64,000 nucleotides of DNA, taken from assembly GCF_030159995.1 (NCBI RefSeq), contig NZ_BSNM01000013.1, forward strand, positions 1 to 64,000, read 5' to 3'. This stretch comes from Litoribrevibacter albus. GTDB taxonomy: Bacteria; Pseudomonadota; Gammaproteobacteria; Pseudomonadales; Litoribrevibacteraceae. Below, in pieces: positions 7,864 through 16,872 of this stretch. Both the position numbers and the translations under genes were made by a program. Within the stretch, counting starts at the first letter, position 1. The number at the start of each line of letters is the position of its first letter. The notes beneath the pieces are model-generated. The model was not told the origin of the DNA. It made no database searches and saw nothing but the letters and a program-made list of their open reading frames with translations.

Positions 7864-8589
7864 TTAAACGTCTATCCACTCTGGCGAAGACACGATTCCA
7901 TTTGACATTACTGCCAGCCAAGGTTGAGCAATTGCCTTTCCTGGCTCTGAATGTCGATCAACTTCATGCCCATATAATGCATCGTAACCAAGACGTTTAG
8001 CTGAGACGCATATCAACTCAATTAATCCTCTGGCGCTGTTATGTCCTACAACAGAATACGCTGTATCGAATGGTAGCCCAGTATGAGCTGCCAAATCAGA
8101 AGCCATCTTATCTAAATGTGCAGACATAGCTGGATCGTTGTACGCGACCCTCAATACATTTCCTGTTAACCACCCTTCATGCCAGTAGTCATGATTCACA
8201 TTAAATGTCCTTGATGCCATCGGATTGCGCATTACCTCTCGACGCAGGTTCTCAGAGGCTGCGTAATCAGCAACCGTATCTAATAGCCTGGCGTTGGATG
8301 ATAGAGATACCCTGGCCAATCTCGTTCCAGCTTCCTTTGCGAAGTTACGATTGATAGTAAAAAAGATGGCGGTATGCGGTACGAGTAAATCTTCTCCTGG
8401 TTTCTTGGGAGGGGGAAGTTTCCAAGCACTAAAGATCTGGTCGGTTCCGTGGTACCAACATGGTTTATCCAGAGCGTCCGATAATTCAGATGAAATTACG
8501 GCCTTGTCCTTCGTGACTTGATTCAGACAACACTTTTTGTATTTCTTGCCACTTCCGCAAGGGCATGGTTCGTTTCTATTACTGCCCAA
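7864..8589 (-). CDS. SEC-C zinc-motif protein with possible ADP-ribosyltransferase-like domain
   Basis: A 241-residue protein. Residues 7-21 are a SEC-C motif (PCPCGSGKKYKKCC, with C9, C11, C20 and C21). The rest has a pattern reminiscent of ART-like folds: YHGT (46-49), an AIFFT strand (74-78) followed by a helix with A-KEA, a V-L-A-LLD strand, and GYDALYGHEV near 201-210. In ART enzymes such segments bind NAD, but I cannot confirm the H-Y-E triad, so this part is inference. It is the last gene of the signalling operon, 14 bp after the hybrid kinase gene. Confidence 0.75.
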   Translation of the reverse strand: MGSNRNEPCPCGSGKKYKKCCLNQVTKDKAVISSELSDALDKPCWYHGTDQIFSAWKLPPPKKPGEDLLVPHTAIFFTINRNFAKEAGTRLARVSLSSNARLLDTVADYAASENLRREVMRNPMASRTFNVNHDYWHEGWLTGNVLRVAYNDPAMSAHLDKMASDLAAHTGLPFDTAYSVVGHNSARGLIELICVSAKRLGYDALYGHEVDRHSEPGKAIAQPWLAVMSNGIVSSPEWIDV

Positions 8590-8603
8590 GTCTACCTCTC
8601 AAA

Positions 8604-10562
8604 TTAACTCACAGATCTTAATGAGATCGCCCGAATCATATTTCTAATATCAGCAGACGTTATCCCCTTGCTCATTACCTTGTCTGCCATAGACAGCATT
8701 TCACGCCTTACTGCCTCCGGGATGTTCGCGTCCGCAGTTATCACAATTTTGGTGGCATCTTCACACTCGTGCTCGTTGTCGCGAAGAAAACGAAGGAACT
8801 GCAATCCATCCATACCAGGCATATGGTAATCGATCAAAAGCAAGTCGAATTCAAAATCCTCGACATGCCTTATCGCATCGGATGAGCTTGAGCAAAAGGT
8901 GACTTGAACATCTTTTCTCCGGAGAAAGTCTGGCGATAGGAGCTCTTCCATTTGGCTAAGATACTGTGCGTCGTTATCAATCACCAATACCTTTAATCCA
9001 TCCTCGACCACGTTATGCACATAGGATGAACTAAACCCTAAACCGTTGCCTACAGATACTACCTCAGTTCTACTTTCCAAAGCAGTTTCGTTCTCGATGG
9101 CAATTAATTCAGATTTACAATCGGCAGGAATCCGAATGGATACTTTAGTGCCAAAATCCTTTTTACTTTCAATCTCAATTGTTCCACCAAGGAAATCTGC
9201 GAATTTGTGCATCGTGGCCATTCCGATTCCCCAACCATCTCGTTTGCGCTTGATATGATTCTGCAATTGATTTGGTCGAGCCGTTAAGACCTCAATGTCT
9301 TTTTCTGTCAACCCAACACCACTATCATGAACAGTAACGAGGAGGGCTTTATCTTCTACCTTGTACGATACTTTAACGAATCCCCTATTGGTGTATTTCA
9401 CCGCATTATCAATAGCATTTGAGACGATGATCGATACCAGGTCATAATCAATGTAAACCTGATCACGCATATCGCCCACAGCAAAGCAATTCCAAGATAC
9501 GGCCTGTTTAGCTTTACACTTTACTGAAAACTGCTTATCGAGGTCAGAGAATAATTTTCTGACATCTACCCAATCATCATTTCTGGTTAGCGATCCGTTT
9601 TCGAGTGCGGACAAACAAAGTATCGAAGTAATGTGTCGATCAAGGGCATCAATATCAGAGAAACATTTTTTAAGCGTTGACAAAACATCTGCATGACGCT
9701 TTTCAGAGTTGTGATGGATTGCTATATCAAGAAAAGTCTTAATACTTCCGATTGGAGTTCTGAGTTCGTGAGCAGCGATCTGCAATATGTTGTGCTTTAG
9801 CTCATAGATCTGTTCTTGATGTTCAATATCACTCCAATTTTTTTCCAACTCTTTGGAAATCGTATTGAAGGATTCAGCAAATTGTGCGATTTCCCTAATT
9901 GTAGAATCTTCTGATAATCGTATTCCTCTTTCACCTCCGGCCAGTCGATTAGCTGAGACTACCATGTTAGAGAAATTCCTGGTGATGGAGCGGAGAACGA
10001 CAAAAAAAATGACGACGGTTATGACGCCAAATAAAAATGAAAACAGAAGGGATTTTAGAATAGGAGAAATCGCTGCATTGGCACCGAAAATATCATTGTA
10101 CGAAAGTAATAATGTACCCACATGCTTCCGGTCAGGAGGGTCACTATCTTCATTCAAAATATCATTTTCGATTACCGACTTAGTTATTGATGACGCTGAG
10201 TAGATCGGTAATTCCTTTGAACTAAGATCAGACACCTCTACACCATCATATCCATCGCTTTTTACAAAGCCGATAATGTTATTATTCGGGTCAAGAACAG
10301 TAATACTGTAGATAAAGCTGTAATCTTTCAGATCATCAAGAGTAGCGTCAATGATTTCTTTGTTACCCGCTTCAATTGCATAGGCAAGGATATTTGTTGA
10401 ATGGAGCTCGGTAATACCCTTGATGTTTTTAAGCTCTAAGTCAACAAGCTTTTCATTTTGATGGTGTATGGTAAAAATGATCGGCGCGTAAATGACGATC
10501 GAAATTAGTACCACTGATGCGCAAAGTAATGTCTTATAGGAAATCCTTTTCTTACTGCTCAT
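8604..10562 (-). CDS. Hybrid sensor histidine kinase with C-terminal receiver domain
   Basis: A 652-residue inner-membrane protein. It has TM1 near 10-32, a periplasmic sensor of about 135 residues, TM2 near 168-190, HAMP to about 245, and HisKA with H265 in AAHELRTP. A HATPase follows with [15 protein letters not shown] and GWGIGM, and the receiver domain has D578 in [12 protein letters not shown]. The last domain ends in MSKG rather than the usual KP. ATG 10562 is preceded by GGAG; the gene overlaps the end of the upstream binding-protein gene by 11 bp. The periplasmic partner is probably that binding protein. No separate output regulator is adjacent; the CheY-like protein at 59061 is a distant candidate. 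Confidence 0.93.
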   Translation of the reverse strand: MSSKKRISYKTLLCASVVLISIVIYAPIIFTIHHQNEKLVDLELKNIKGITELHSTNILAYAIEAGNKEIIDATLDDLKDYSFIYSITVLDPNNNIIGFVKSDGYDGVEVSDLSSKELPIYSASSITKSVIENDILNEDSDPPDRKHVGTLLLSYNDIFGANAAISPILKSLLFSFLFGVITVVIFFVVLRSITRNFSNMVVSANRLAGGERGIRLSEDSTIREIAQFAESFNTISKELEKNWSDIEHQEQIYELKHNILQIAAHELRTPIGSIKTFLDIAIHHNSEKRHADVLSTLKKCFSDIDALDRHITSILCLSALENGSLTRNDDWVDVRKLFSDLDKQFSVKCKAKQAVSWNCFAVGDMRDQVYIDYDLVSIIVSNAIDNAVKYTNRGFVKVSYKVEDKALLVTVHDSGVGLTEKDIEVLTARPNQLQNHIKRKRDGWGIGMATMHKFADFLGGTIEIESKKDFGTKVSIRIPADCKSELIAIENETALESRTEVVSVGNGLGFSSSYVHNVVEDGLKVLVIDNDAQYLSQMEELLSPDFLRRKDVQVTFCSSSSDAIRHVEDFEFDLLLIDYHMPGMDGLQFLRFLRDNEHECEDATKIVITADANIPEAVRREMLSMADKVMSKGITSADIRNMIRAISLRSVS

Positions 10563-11451
10563 GTATTTCTCCATACTTCATGAGATTTCTCAAATCCAAC
10601 TGAAACGCCTCTGCTAATTTTGAATTAACAACTACCTTGGCCTTAGTTGGTATCGAGGTCGTAGTAGACAACTCTCCCGTTTCATAAAATGAGTGAATTC
10701 TGTTTACCATTTCCGACAAGACAAGTTCCTTGTCGAAGTAGGCAGCGACGACGCACCCTACTCCCCCTTCAACCAATCTCGGCGTATACGCGATCGCCGG
10801 AACTTTGAGTTGATAGAGTGAATAGAGCATCGCCTTCAGCGAGTGCGGATCATAAATTATACTGGACGGTATAACAATGAATGCATCCAGATTGTTGTCC
10901 TCTACAAATCGAGCGATGAGCTGAGCCGGATTCTCAGTCTCATTCAACTCCTTCTGCACCAAGGAAAACCCACCAATTTTATCAGGCGAAACGCGCCCAA
11001 ATAGGTAGTTTGTCTCACTATCAACAAAAACTCCGATACGAGGATCTCGCTCGGGATACAGTTGCTTGATCAGCTTGATGTGTATTGCGGGGTTTATATC
11101 GCTGAATACCGCCGACCGTAAGGGGCCAGAACGGTATTCAGATCGTGGAATAAAACCATTTAAAACGGGAATGTATCTGAAACGCTCGTCCAGGTTGACT
11201 GCATGGGTAGCCTCAGTGCCAATAGTGACTACCAATTCATAGTCATCGAGTGATGCCGGTAAATCAGCATACAGCCTCAGTTGCCCTGCACTTCCAGGTG
11301 CAGCCTGGATTATGGAATGAGCAAGACTGGCATATTGATCAGAATGTTCGGGGACCACAACCATGACTTCTGCACAAGCCAGTCTTGCGAGGGCATTTAG
11401 AGCGCAACCAAACAGAAGTCCGCCGATATTCCCCTGTGGAAACCGGCGCAT
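10552..11451 (-). CDS. Periplasmic ABC-type substrate-binding-like protein
   Basis: A 299-residue protein with a signal peptide (about 1-27, ending ACA) and two alternating alpha/beta lobes typical of the ABC_sub_bind (DUF534/TrpX-like) family. Clues are a [12 protein letters not shown] stretch near 75-85, the IGVFVDSE segment, and [14 protein letters not shown] near the end. No permease or ATPase gene is adjacent. It sits between an HTH gene and a hybrid kinase gene, so it may be a solute sensor for that kinase rather than a transporter part. It starts 2 bp after the upstream stop. Confidence 0.8.
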   Translation of the reverse strand: MRRFPQGNIGGLLFGCALNALARLACAEVMVVVPEHSDQYASLAHSIIQAAPGSAGQLRLYADLPASLDDYELVVTIGTEATHAVNLDERFRYIPVLNGFIPRSEYRSGPLRSAVFSDINPAIHIKLIKQLYPERDPRIGVFVDSETNYLFGRVSPDKIGGFSLVQKELNETENPAQLIARFVEDNNLDAFIVIPSSIIYDPHSLKAMLYSLYQLKVPAIAYTPRLVEGGVGCVVAAYFDKELVLSEMVNRIHSFYETGELSTTTSIPTKAKVVVNSKLAEAFQLDLRNLMKYGEIHEQ

Positions 11452-11452
11452 A

Positions 11453-12046
11453 TCATTTTTTCTTTTTATTCAGAAGTTCGGACAACTCTGCCTTGATCGC
11501 CATACGCAAATATTCAGATGGGCAGTCAGTTTTAAATGGATCAGAGTAGTCTTGTGCGAATTGGGCAACTTTGTCCTTTAGCTTAACCAGATCTTTACTG
11601 GACAACGATTTAAAATGCTCGCCTGTCTCTTCTGTAACAAGCGACATGATAACAAACTGTAGTTTTTCCTCGTTGTCTTTTGCTTCCTTCTGGAGATCTG
11701 TAATTGACGGAGCCGGTTCGCCAGATTCGTTGACGAATGGATAAAAACCTCCAACTTTCCACCAGGTCTTTATCTGAGAAATGTCGTGGTGAAATTTGTA
11801 CTCAAACTGAAGCGCTTGGATAGCAGCATCAATTTTCCGCATCGGAGGAGAGTGCTCCTGAAACCACGACCGAACGGTTGTATATTTCAGGTCAGCAAAA
11901 ACGCTTGGGGATTTTTCAGCAAGATAATTCTGGAATTCGGCTACCCTACCCCTTCCTTGCTTGAAGCCTATTTGGTCCAGAATGTGATTAAGTCTGTCGC
12001 CTGGTAGTTCAAAGGCTTCAAGTTCAGTGTTTCGGTTAGTGTTCAT
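11453..12046 (-). CDS. HTH-containing regulator, first gene of the signalling operon
   Basis: About 197 residues. The N-terminal 65 resemble a phage-repressor-like helix-turn-helix (RLNHILDQIGFKQGRGRVAEF, then YTTVRSWFQEHSPPMRKIDAAI). The rest is helical and ends in a Lys tail. I start at ATG 12046; a GTG at 12061 in frame is an alternative because an AGGTGA overlaps it. It is followed closely by the binding-protein and hybrid-kinase genes, so it probably autoregulates that operon. GCGCTATCA lies just at its start, and its inverted copy is at 12216-12224. Confidence 0.72.
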   Translation of the reverse strand: MNTNRNTELEAFELPGDRLNHILDQIGFKQGRGRVAEFQNYLAEKSPSVFADLKYTTVRSWFQEHSPPMRKIDAAIQALQFEYKFHHDISQIKTWWKVGGFYPFVNESGEPAPSITDLQKEAKDNEEKLQFVIMSLVTEETGEHFKSLSSKDLVKLKDKVAQFAQDYSDPFKTDCPSEYLRMAIKAELSELLNKKKK

Positions 12047-12282
12047 TGTTCGCGCTATCACCTTTTTGGGGTGAGTCTCCTATCATTGCAGCATGGACAG
12101 CCACAAATAGGGGCTCAGGCGACGAAAATCCTATTTACGGCACAATTTATTGTAGTTGTTGCCTCTTTTCGGGGCCAAAGTGCAATAAAAATCATAGAAT
12201 CAAATATACTCATTTTGATAGCGCAAGTCCATGATGGACATCCAAAACGGCAGGATATATGGCCATCCTCCCTTCCGGCTTG

Positions 12283-14199
12283 TCAAAGGTGAATAGTCAT
12301 AGCCTTGTTTGCACTGAAGTTTACTAAAGAGGGAAAGCATTCCCTATTGAGAAGGTATACCCTCAACTCAGATTGGGATCGTTGCCCTTCAACTGACATC
12401 CTGACAATGTTTTGGCCATTCGAGCCTCGCTGATGAATGTCAAGTGATTCCAGTTCTTTCTGGAGTAAGGTATAGACTTTCTTGTCCCCTGCCCTTTTCT
12501 CGTATAGGCGTTTCTTCAGCGAATTTTTGTCCAGGTACAGGTTGAAAATCGCCGGTGTTACCAAAGCAACGTGGTTTTCTAGGATATGTACCGGAGCCTT
12601 TGATTCATTCACTCGAATGTTCCGGCGCGAGATGCCCTTCAACAACCAGGCAACGAAGTCGTTTTGCACAAGAAGGTCTTCTTGCACTCTTCTGGAGTGC
12701 TTCCACAAGTTCTTAGCTTCACTGGAGCTAACGCCGGTACTGGCATGGACAGAGCTTTGAGCATCTTCCGGGATCTGTACTTGTGTTTGCTTAGCAGTAA
12801 GGTTTGACAGAGACTTCGTTGTTGGCAATTTGACTTCAGGCTGTCTCTGCTTGACTTGTAAAACTTCGTATTCGGCCTTAGCTTCAGGCAATTCCTTTGG
12901 GGGCTGTATAAGCGGCTTATCATCATCAATCTTTTGATTTAGTACCTCCGCGTTCTTATCCACAACAGGCTGCTGTGTTTGAGTGGCGTTTTCAGATTCC
13001 TCCGGATCACTTTTAATAACATTCCCAGCCTTATCGACCGGGAGCACTTCACCATCAAAGGTATCAGGGTTACTTGTTGGCCAGATGATTTCGTTCTTAA
13101 ATCTCAAGAAAGTTAGTTTCTGTTGCCAGTTCTTAGCAAAGTCGTTTATCTCTGCGGTCCAAACACTATCCCCTTCTGAGTTCGGTATCAGTAAATCATG
13201 CTCCCTCAACACTTCAAATAAGCGCACAATGTTTTTGGGGATACCTTTGTGGCCTTCGTTTAGTAACTGGACTCTAACCGCCTCCATTGTTGCTTTTGAT
13301 ACCACCCATGTATCAGTTTCAGTTACCCATATGGCTGCACCTGGCTTATTGCGTTTGAGATCTCCGTCATTGATTAGCTTCCTTAGAGAAACAATCAACT
13401 TTTCATGTAGTGGTACAGCACTCGAATGATCCGTTCTTATGCCGGTATCAGCTCCGAGATTCTTAGCTACGCTTGCACTATCAGCAGTTCTTACGATTTC
13501 TGCGATGGCCTGTCCACCAAAGGTTGAGTGGGTCACTGTGCTAAAGAGTTGAGCAAGCAGTTCTGTGTCTTCAAAAACCCACTGGGCAGCTTTCCTGGTC
13601 AGCAGCCTTGGCAAAAGTGACATTGCCGCTTTTTCATGAAGCGATTTCGCTATCTTGGCGTTACTAGCTCGCTTTTTGTATCGGTAACTGTACTCTGCTT
13701 CAACTGGAATGTTTCCATACCAGGGATGCCAATGTTGGAATTCCCCTCCCCTTTCCCTATAAACAACCTCAATATCGGTTACGATCTTGCCTATATCATG
13801 CGCGAGAATCGCAATGAAAGCTCCAAACCTCCAGCGATCAGATGCTGAAGCAATATGTTCAGGTTCTGAATTTGGAGGTAATACATATCCTTGAGCGATT
13901 CTGATGCCTGCATGGAGCGCTTCGAGAGTGTGGTCAATCAAGCCTCCAGCTTTTGAATGATGATGGATTTCAGAAGCGGGAACCTCTTGAACTAACTCGG
14001 CGAATTGTTCTATTGCATAGAGGTAGTGATTAGCCCAGACCTCTTCAGTAATGCTGAAGAGTCGTTTGATCTTTCTTATCAGGGCTTGCCGCTCAGAAGT
14101 ATTCAAAAGGTCCTTCCCGGATCTCGCAATCGAATACTTGGGTAATGACTGAACAACTTCGTTTTGATCCGGTTTACGTCTAAAAAATGTAGTTAACAT
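12283..14199 (-). CDS. traI: TraI relaxase, MobH type (TraI_2 / HD)
   Basis: A 638-residue relaxase of the ICE/SXT class. The N-terminal TraI_2 domain contains an HHHSKAGGLIDHTLE segment near 79-93 and the HD pair of AILAHDIGK (134-135), the metal-binding motifs of MobH enzymes. A long Q/E/K-rich linker follows (about 390-500). A C-terminal TraI_2_C winged-helix region ends near VRMS. It nicks oriT and pilots DNA to the coupling protein. The second ATG (14199) has GGAGG 7 nt upstream; the ATG at 14205 is too close to it. The transfer operator at 14257-14276 lies 58 bp upstream. Confidence 0.92.
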   Translation of the reverse strand: MLTTFFRRKPDQNEVVQSLPKYSIARSGKDLLNTSERQALIRKIKRLFSITEEVWANHYLYAIEQFAELVQEVPASEIHHHSKAGGLIDHTLEALHAGIRIAQGYVLPPNSEPEHIASASDRWRFGAFIAILAHDIGKIVTDIEVVYRERGGEFQHWHPWYGNIPVEAEYSYRYKKRASNAKIAKSLHEKAAMSLLPRLLTRKAAQWVFEDTELLAQLFSTVTHSTFGGQAIAEIVRTADSASVAKNLGADTGIRTDHSSAVPLHEKLIVSLRKLINDGDLKRNKPGAAIWVTETDTWVVSKATMEAVRVQLLNEGHKGIPKNIVRLFEVLREHDLLIPNSEGDSVWTAEINDFAKNWQQKLTFLRFKNEIIWPTSNPDTFDGEVLPVDKAGNVIKSDPEESENATQTQQPVVDKNAEVLNQKIDDDKPLIQPPKELPEAKAEYEVLQVKQRQPEVKLPTTKSLSNLTAKQTQVQIPEDAQSSVHASTGVSSSEAKNLWKHSRRVQEDLLVQNDFVAWLLKGISRRNIRVNESKAPVHILENHVALVTPAIFNLYLDKNSLKKRLYEKRAGDKKVYTLLQKELESLDIHQRGSNGQNIVRMSVEGQRSQSELRVYLLNRECFPSLVNFSANKAMTIHL

Positions 14200-14256
14200 G
14201 GGCATACCTCCGCAACGATAGGATGCCTCAGTCTAAAACCGTAAAGGAGGGAAAAA

Positions 14257-14276
14257 GGGTCAGTGGAGCCTGACCT
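14257..14276. promoter_or_regulatory. Transfer-operator palindrome, copy 1 (GGGTCA-N8-TGACCT)
   Basis: GGGTCA (14257-14262), 8 bp, then TGACCT (14271-14276), flanked by A-runs. It lies between traI (leftward, 58 bp) and the rightward gene at 14362 (85 bp). The same palindrome with the same spacing lies upstream of both T4SS transcription units (24192 and 30718). Confidence 0.65.
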
Positions 14277-14361
14277 AAAAAGCATCGTAGCTGTAGGTCT
14301 TGTGTAGGAAAATCTGGAGAATCGGAAACTTTAAACTTCATACTATGGTAAACGGCTGGAT

Positions 14362-14718
14362 ATGACACAAGACAAAACAAAGCTGACCGCATTCACTCTC
14401 AAGCTGAGTGACGATGATAGACAGACGATGAAGCTCGTTTGCGCCGTAGACAGTGCTTTCAAGTATCAATATCAGATGTTCGATGCTGCTGTGTACTGGG
14501 CGATAGAAAACAAAGAAAAGTTAGTCGCTATAGCAAATCCTAAAGATGGTGATAACCGCTCTTATTATGTCAGTGATACTGCTGATCAGATTAAAGTTTT
14601 GGAAGAACAGTGGAATTGCAACACCACGAGGGCTCTCTATACAGCGGTGGTGACTTATCTGAAGTTTCGTGAGGCTGGTTTAAGGGTAGATGACAAAATA
14701 GCTTCTAAGGCCTCCTAA
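14362..14718 (+). CDS. Hypothetical protein divergent from traI
   Basis: A 118-residue protein of unknown family. It is predicted alpha/beta with a helix-rich C-terminus (TADQIKVLEEQWNCNTTRALYTAVVTYL) that could be a ribbon-helix-helix-like or HTH region; this is weak. There is no strong Shine-Dalgarno before ATG 14362. It is transcribed away from traI and closed by a good terminator at 14736. It could be a plasmid regulator of transfer or copy number, by position only. Confidence 0.65.
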   Translation: MTQDKTKLTAFTLKLSDDDRQTMKLVCAVDSAFKYQYQMFDAAVYWAIENKEKLVAIANPKDGDNRSYYVSDTADQIKVLEEQWNCNTTRALYTAVVTYLKFREAGLRVDDKIASKAS

Positions 14719-14735
14719 TGAGCTCCTGATTATTT

Positions 14736-14775
14736 AGCCTTTACGTCATTGTGAAGGCTTTCTTTCCTTTTTAAA
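14736..14775 (+). terminator. Intrinsic terminator after the 14362 gene
   Basis: AGCCTTTAC pairs with GTGAAGGCT (9 bp including one G-U pair) around the loop GTCATT, followed by TTCTTTCC and a T5 run. It ends the transcript from 14362 before it enters the origin region. Confidence 0.75.
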
Positions 14776-14831
14776 AATAAGAAATATTGTCTTTGTGCCT
14801 TTCACATTTGGGACCGTAGGTCGGATTAACT

Positions 14832-14856
14832 ATAATAAATACAAAGTATTTATTAT
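14832..14856. repeat. AT-rich perfect inverted repeat in the origin region
   Basis: ATAATAAATAC, a 3-nt AAA loop and GTATTTATTAT form 11-bp arms. The AT-rich stretch around it (about 14760-14900) lies 120 bp before the first iteron. It could be the DNA unwinding element of the replication origin or an operator. Confidence 0.6.
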
Positions 14857-14974
14857 CTGTTTAAAAAGAATAAATAACGGATTAATGACGGTTTAAAAAC
14901 GGTAGGTCCACGGTAGGGTTTCTCGCTAATCGCCCTGTAACCCTTGATATTACTAGCCTCCTTTGTTTTTATGC

Positions 14975-15089
14975 TATGCCAAACCTTGGTGCTTTACTAT
15001 GCCAAACCTTGCTACTGCTCTATGCGAAACCTAAGTGGTATTCACTGCCAAACCTTGGTATTATTCTACGTCAAACCCTACCCTTCCGT
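14975..15089 (+). repeat. Five tandem 23-bp iterons, main origin array
   Basis: TATGCCAAACCTTGGT-type repeats start at 14975, 14998, 15021, 15044 and 15067, exactly 23 bp apart, with drift in the last two. A 23-bp period is about two helical turns, as in Rep-binding iterons of many plasmids. Two DnaA-box-like sites follow: CTATCCACA (15102-15110) and TTATGCACA (15147-15155). Together they mark the replication origin. Confidence 0.88.
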
Positions 15090-15101
15090 TTTTATACATC
15101 C

Positions 15102-15155
15102 CTATCCACACGATATACACAGCATATCAACACCTTAATCACAGGTTTATGCACA
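15102..15155 (+). promoter_or_regulatory. Two DnaA-box-like sites
   Basis: CTATCCACA (15102-15110) and TTATGCACA (15147-15155) each match 8 of 9 bases of the consensus TTATCCACA. They follow the iteron array by 13 and 58 bp, which is the usual arrangement in iteron origins. A third near-match, TTATCCACG, is at 16823-16831 upstream of parA. Confidence 0.55.
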
Positions 15156-15181
15156 TATGGCTGTTCTCGATCCCCTTTCCC

Positions 15182-15286
15182 TAGCGTAAACCTTAGTATT
15201 TGTAGTTCGATATTTAACCAGATATGCCCTTTCTATGCCAAACCTTGGTATTGCTCTATCTCAAACCTTAGTAAGGTTTGGCATAG
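15182..15286. repeat. Secondary iterons with head-to-head copy
   Basis: A further iteron-like copy lies at 15182. A direct pair sits at 15234 and 15257 (23 bp apart). An inverted copy at 15271-15285 forms the palindrome CAAACCTTA-G-TAAGGTTTG with its neighbour. Such opposed sites are typical of Rep dimer operators or copy-control (handcuffing) sites. Confidence 0.75.
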
Positions 15287-15411
15287 AGTTGGGCTTGTAT
15301 TGTTGCTTATCCTAGCTAAGTGGTTGTAAAAATTGACGAATTACAAATGAAATTTGTACAAAAACATAGAAATTTACCTTATTTGGGAGTTTTTTATGCT
15401 CTGCCCTACTC

Positions 15412-15592
15412 TATCCCAAACCTTTGCTTCCATCGCTTCTTATGGATTTGATGCCCAACTCTATCTAAAACCTAAGTATAAAATGCTGTTCCAGCGTGAT
15501 TTTTGGACTTTGGGAGGCGTTTTTGGTGAGGTTTGGGGTAGAGAAAGGCCGGTAGTCAGCTAGATCCCGGCAAAAACTGAGGTTTGACGTAG
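15412..15592. repeat. Dispersed and inverted iteron copies near the end of rep
   Basis: Degenerate iterons on the plus strand start at 15412 and 15462. Two on the minus strand (GAGGTTTGGGGTA at 15528-15540 and GAGGTTTGACGTAGA near 15578-15592) lie just past the end of the rep gene, so Rep could also bind the 3' side of its own gene. Confidence 0.6.
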
Positions 15593-15602
15593 AGAAAGGA
15601 TT

Positions 15603-16676
15603 TTAAAAGTCGATTTCGTCTTTGATTTCTTGGATACGTGAGACTGGATGCTCTTCAGGCTTCGGATCGTTACCCAGAAGTGCGTTCGCTACCTTGTTGT
15701 TGGCAGCTACCTGCTTTGCAAATGTGTTGGATGCATATAGTTCGAACCGCCAATCAACTATTTTTTTGCCTTCTTTTTTAGGGATCATTTCGTAACGTTC
15801 GAGCACATCCTCGTTAACCAGGTCATCCATAACGTCTTTAAAAAGTGCCTTGTCCTGGTAGGTATTCTGATATGGGTCCTTCATTGCGCTGATCAGTGTG
15901 CTGAGCAAGATCGTATAAGGTTTACCTGGAGAGGCCTGAACCCAGCGGTGACACAATCTTTTGTAGGTTAGTCTGGTGTAGTGGCGTTTAAATTCCAGTG
16001 CTTTTGCGTAGTTGTACCGTCTGAAGTTCAAAGTAAGGATCACATCAGTGACCATTGGATGGAAGCAGACGAAGGAACGTGTTTCCTTTTTATTGCCTCT
16101 GTCCGCTATGGCCATGATTGGGAAAAATGGCGCTGATAGGTCTATTGAGTTGTCCATACTTTGTATCGAAAGTATGGAACGATTCATTATATGGAGAGCT
16201 TCTCGGATCTCAGAATACGAATATGACTTCCCTACCCTTTTGAGCTCTTCATAAATTTCATAAAGCGTGAAGGCAATCCCGACAAACTTTGTGCCAGCGT
16301 TTGTACCTGTTGTTGCTTCATAGGCTTCAGCTCTTCGTTCGGTCGCAAGCTTGCGGAGTACGTCTTCTATGATCTCTTCCCTTGCGCCTGGAAAAACAAA
16401 GACCCTTTGCTTTGTGCCACCTTTTACACGCTCAATATTTGCCGCTGTGACAGAGATCCGAAGTTCCATGTCTTTGTAGTTGGTTATGCGGGTGAATTCT
16501 GTTTCTTCTGCCGAAGCAGAACTCAGGTATTTATTGTGCTTGTCGTATAAGAATTTACCGGCGAGATCGTATATTTCGAGAGTATTGCTGTAGTTCTTGT
16601 CCAGTAGTGGATCAAGCTCGAAAAGATCAAGGTTAAGTTGCTGCGACTTAATCGGCTCCAAATCATTTTTATTCAT
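15603..16676 (-). CDS. Plasmid replication initiator (Rep, winged-helix type)
   Basis: A 357-residue basic protein. It has two alpha/beta winged-helix-like halves (about 60-215 and 225-330), including LTYKRLCHRW-Q-SPGKPY and a C-terminal tail, and lies directly beside the iterons. That matches iteron-binding initiators that open the origin and recruit the helicase. I cannot place it in a named incompatibility group. TAGGA lies 8 nt upstream of the ATG. Unusually, the iterons lie downstream of the gene, not in its promoter. It is divergent from parA. Confidence 0.85.
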   Translation of the reverse strand: MNKNDLEPIKSQQLNLDLFELDPLLDKNYSNTLEIYDLAGKFLYDKHNKYLSSASAEETEFTRITNYKDMELRISVTAANIERVKGGTKQRVFVFPGAREEIIEDVLRKLATERRAEAYEATTGTNAGTKFVGIAFTLYEIYEELKRVGKSYSYSEIREALHIMNRSILSIQSMDNSIDLSAPFFPIMAIADRGNKKETRSFVCFHPMVTDVILTLNFRRYNYAKALEFKRHYTRLTYKRLCHRWVQASPGKPYTILLSTLISAMKDPYQNTYQDKALFKDVMDDLVNEDVLERYEMIPKKEGKKIVDWRFELYASNTFAKQVAANNKVANALLGNDPKPEEHPVSRIQEIKDEIDF

Positions 16677-16771
16677 ATTTTTTATTCCTACCGCAACAAA
16701 AGCTTCATACCCAAGATCACATTAGAGCACCAAATACGGCTTATATTAACAGATTGCCCTTAAAAATTAGC

Positions 16772-16831
16772 ATATTCACCAAATAGTGCTTTTTTTTAGT
16801 AAAGCGTGAATATAGAATCGGATTATCCACG
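16772..16831. promoter_or_regulatory. rep-parA intergenic operator and DnaA-like box
   Basis: ATATTCAC (16772-16779) and GTGAATAT (16806-16813) form an 8-bp inverted repeat 26 bp apart, around a T8 run. A TAGAAT -10-like hexamer is at 16813, and TTATCCACG (a DnaA-box-like 8/9 match) is at 16823-16831. CGTGAA recurs at about 16835. This looks like a parA operator; ParA with an N-terminal HTH usually represses itself. Confidence 0.5.
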
Positions 16832-16872
16832 ATACGTGAAAAAAGTCAATTTGAACAGCAAAGGATACCGAA

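Noticed and set aside
14975-15089. Short regularly spaced repeats that could be taken for a CRISPR array
   Set aside because: The period is 23 bp with no unique spacers, and the array sits beside rep and DnaA-like boxes; these are iterons.
14944-15329. Two overlapping plus-strand reading frames in the origin
   Set aside because: They consist of translated iterons, have no ribosome site and no protein-like composition.
15354-15563. 69-codon frame between iterons and rep
   Set aside because: It covers degenerate iterons and has no family features.
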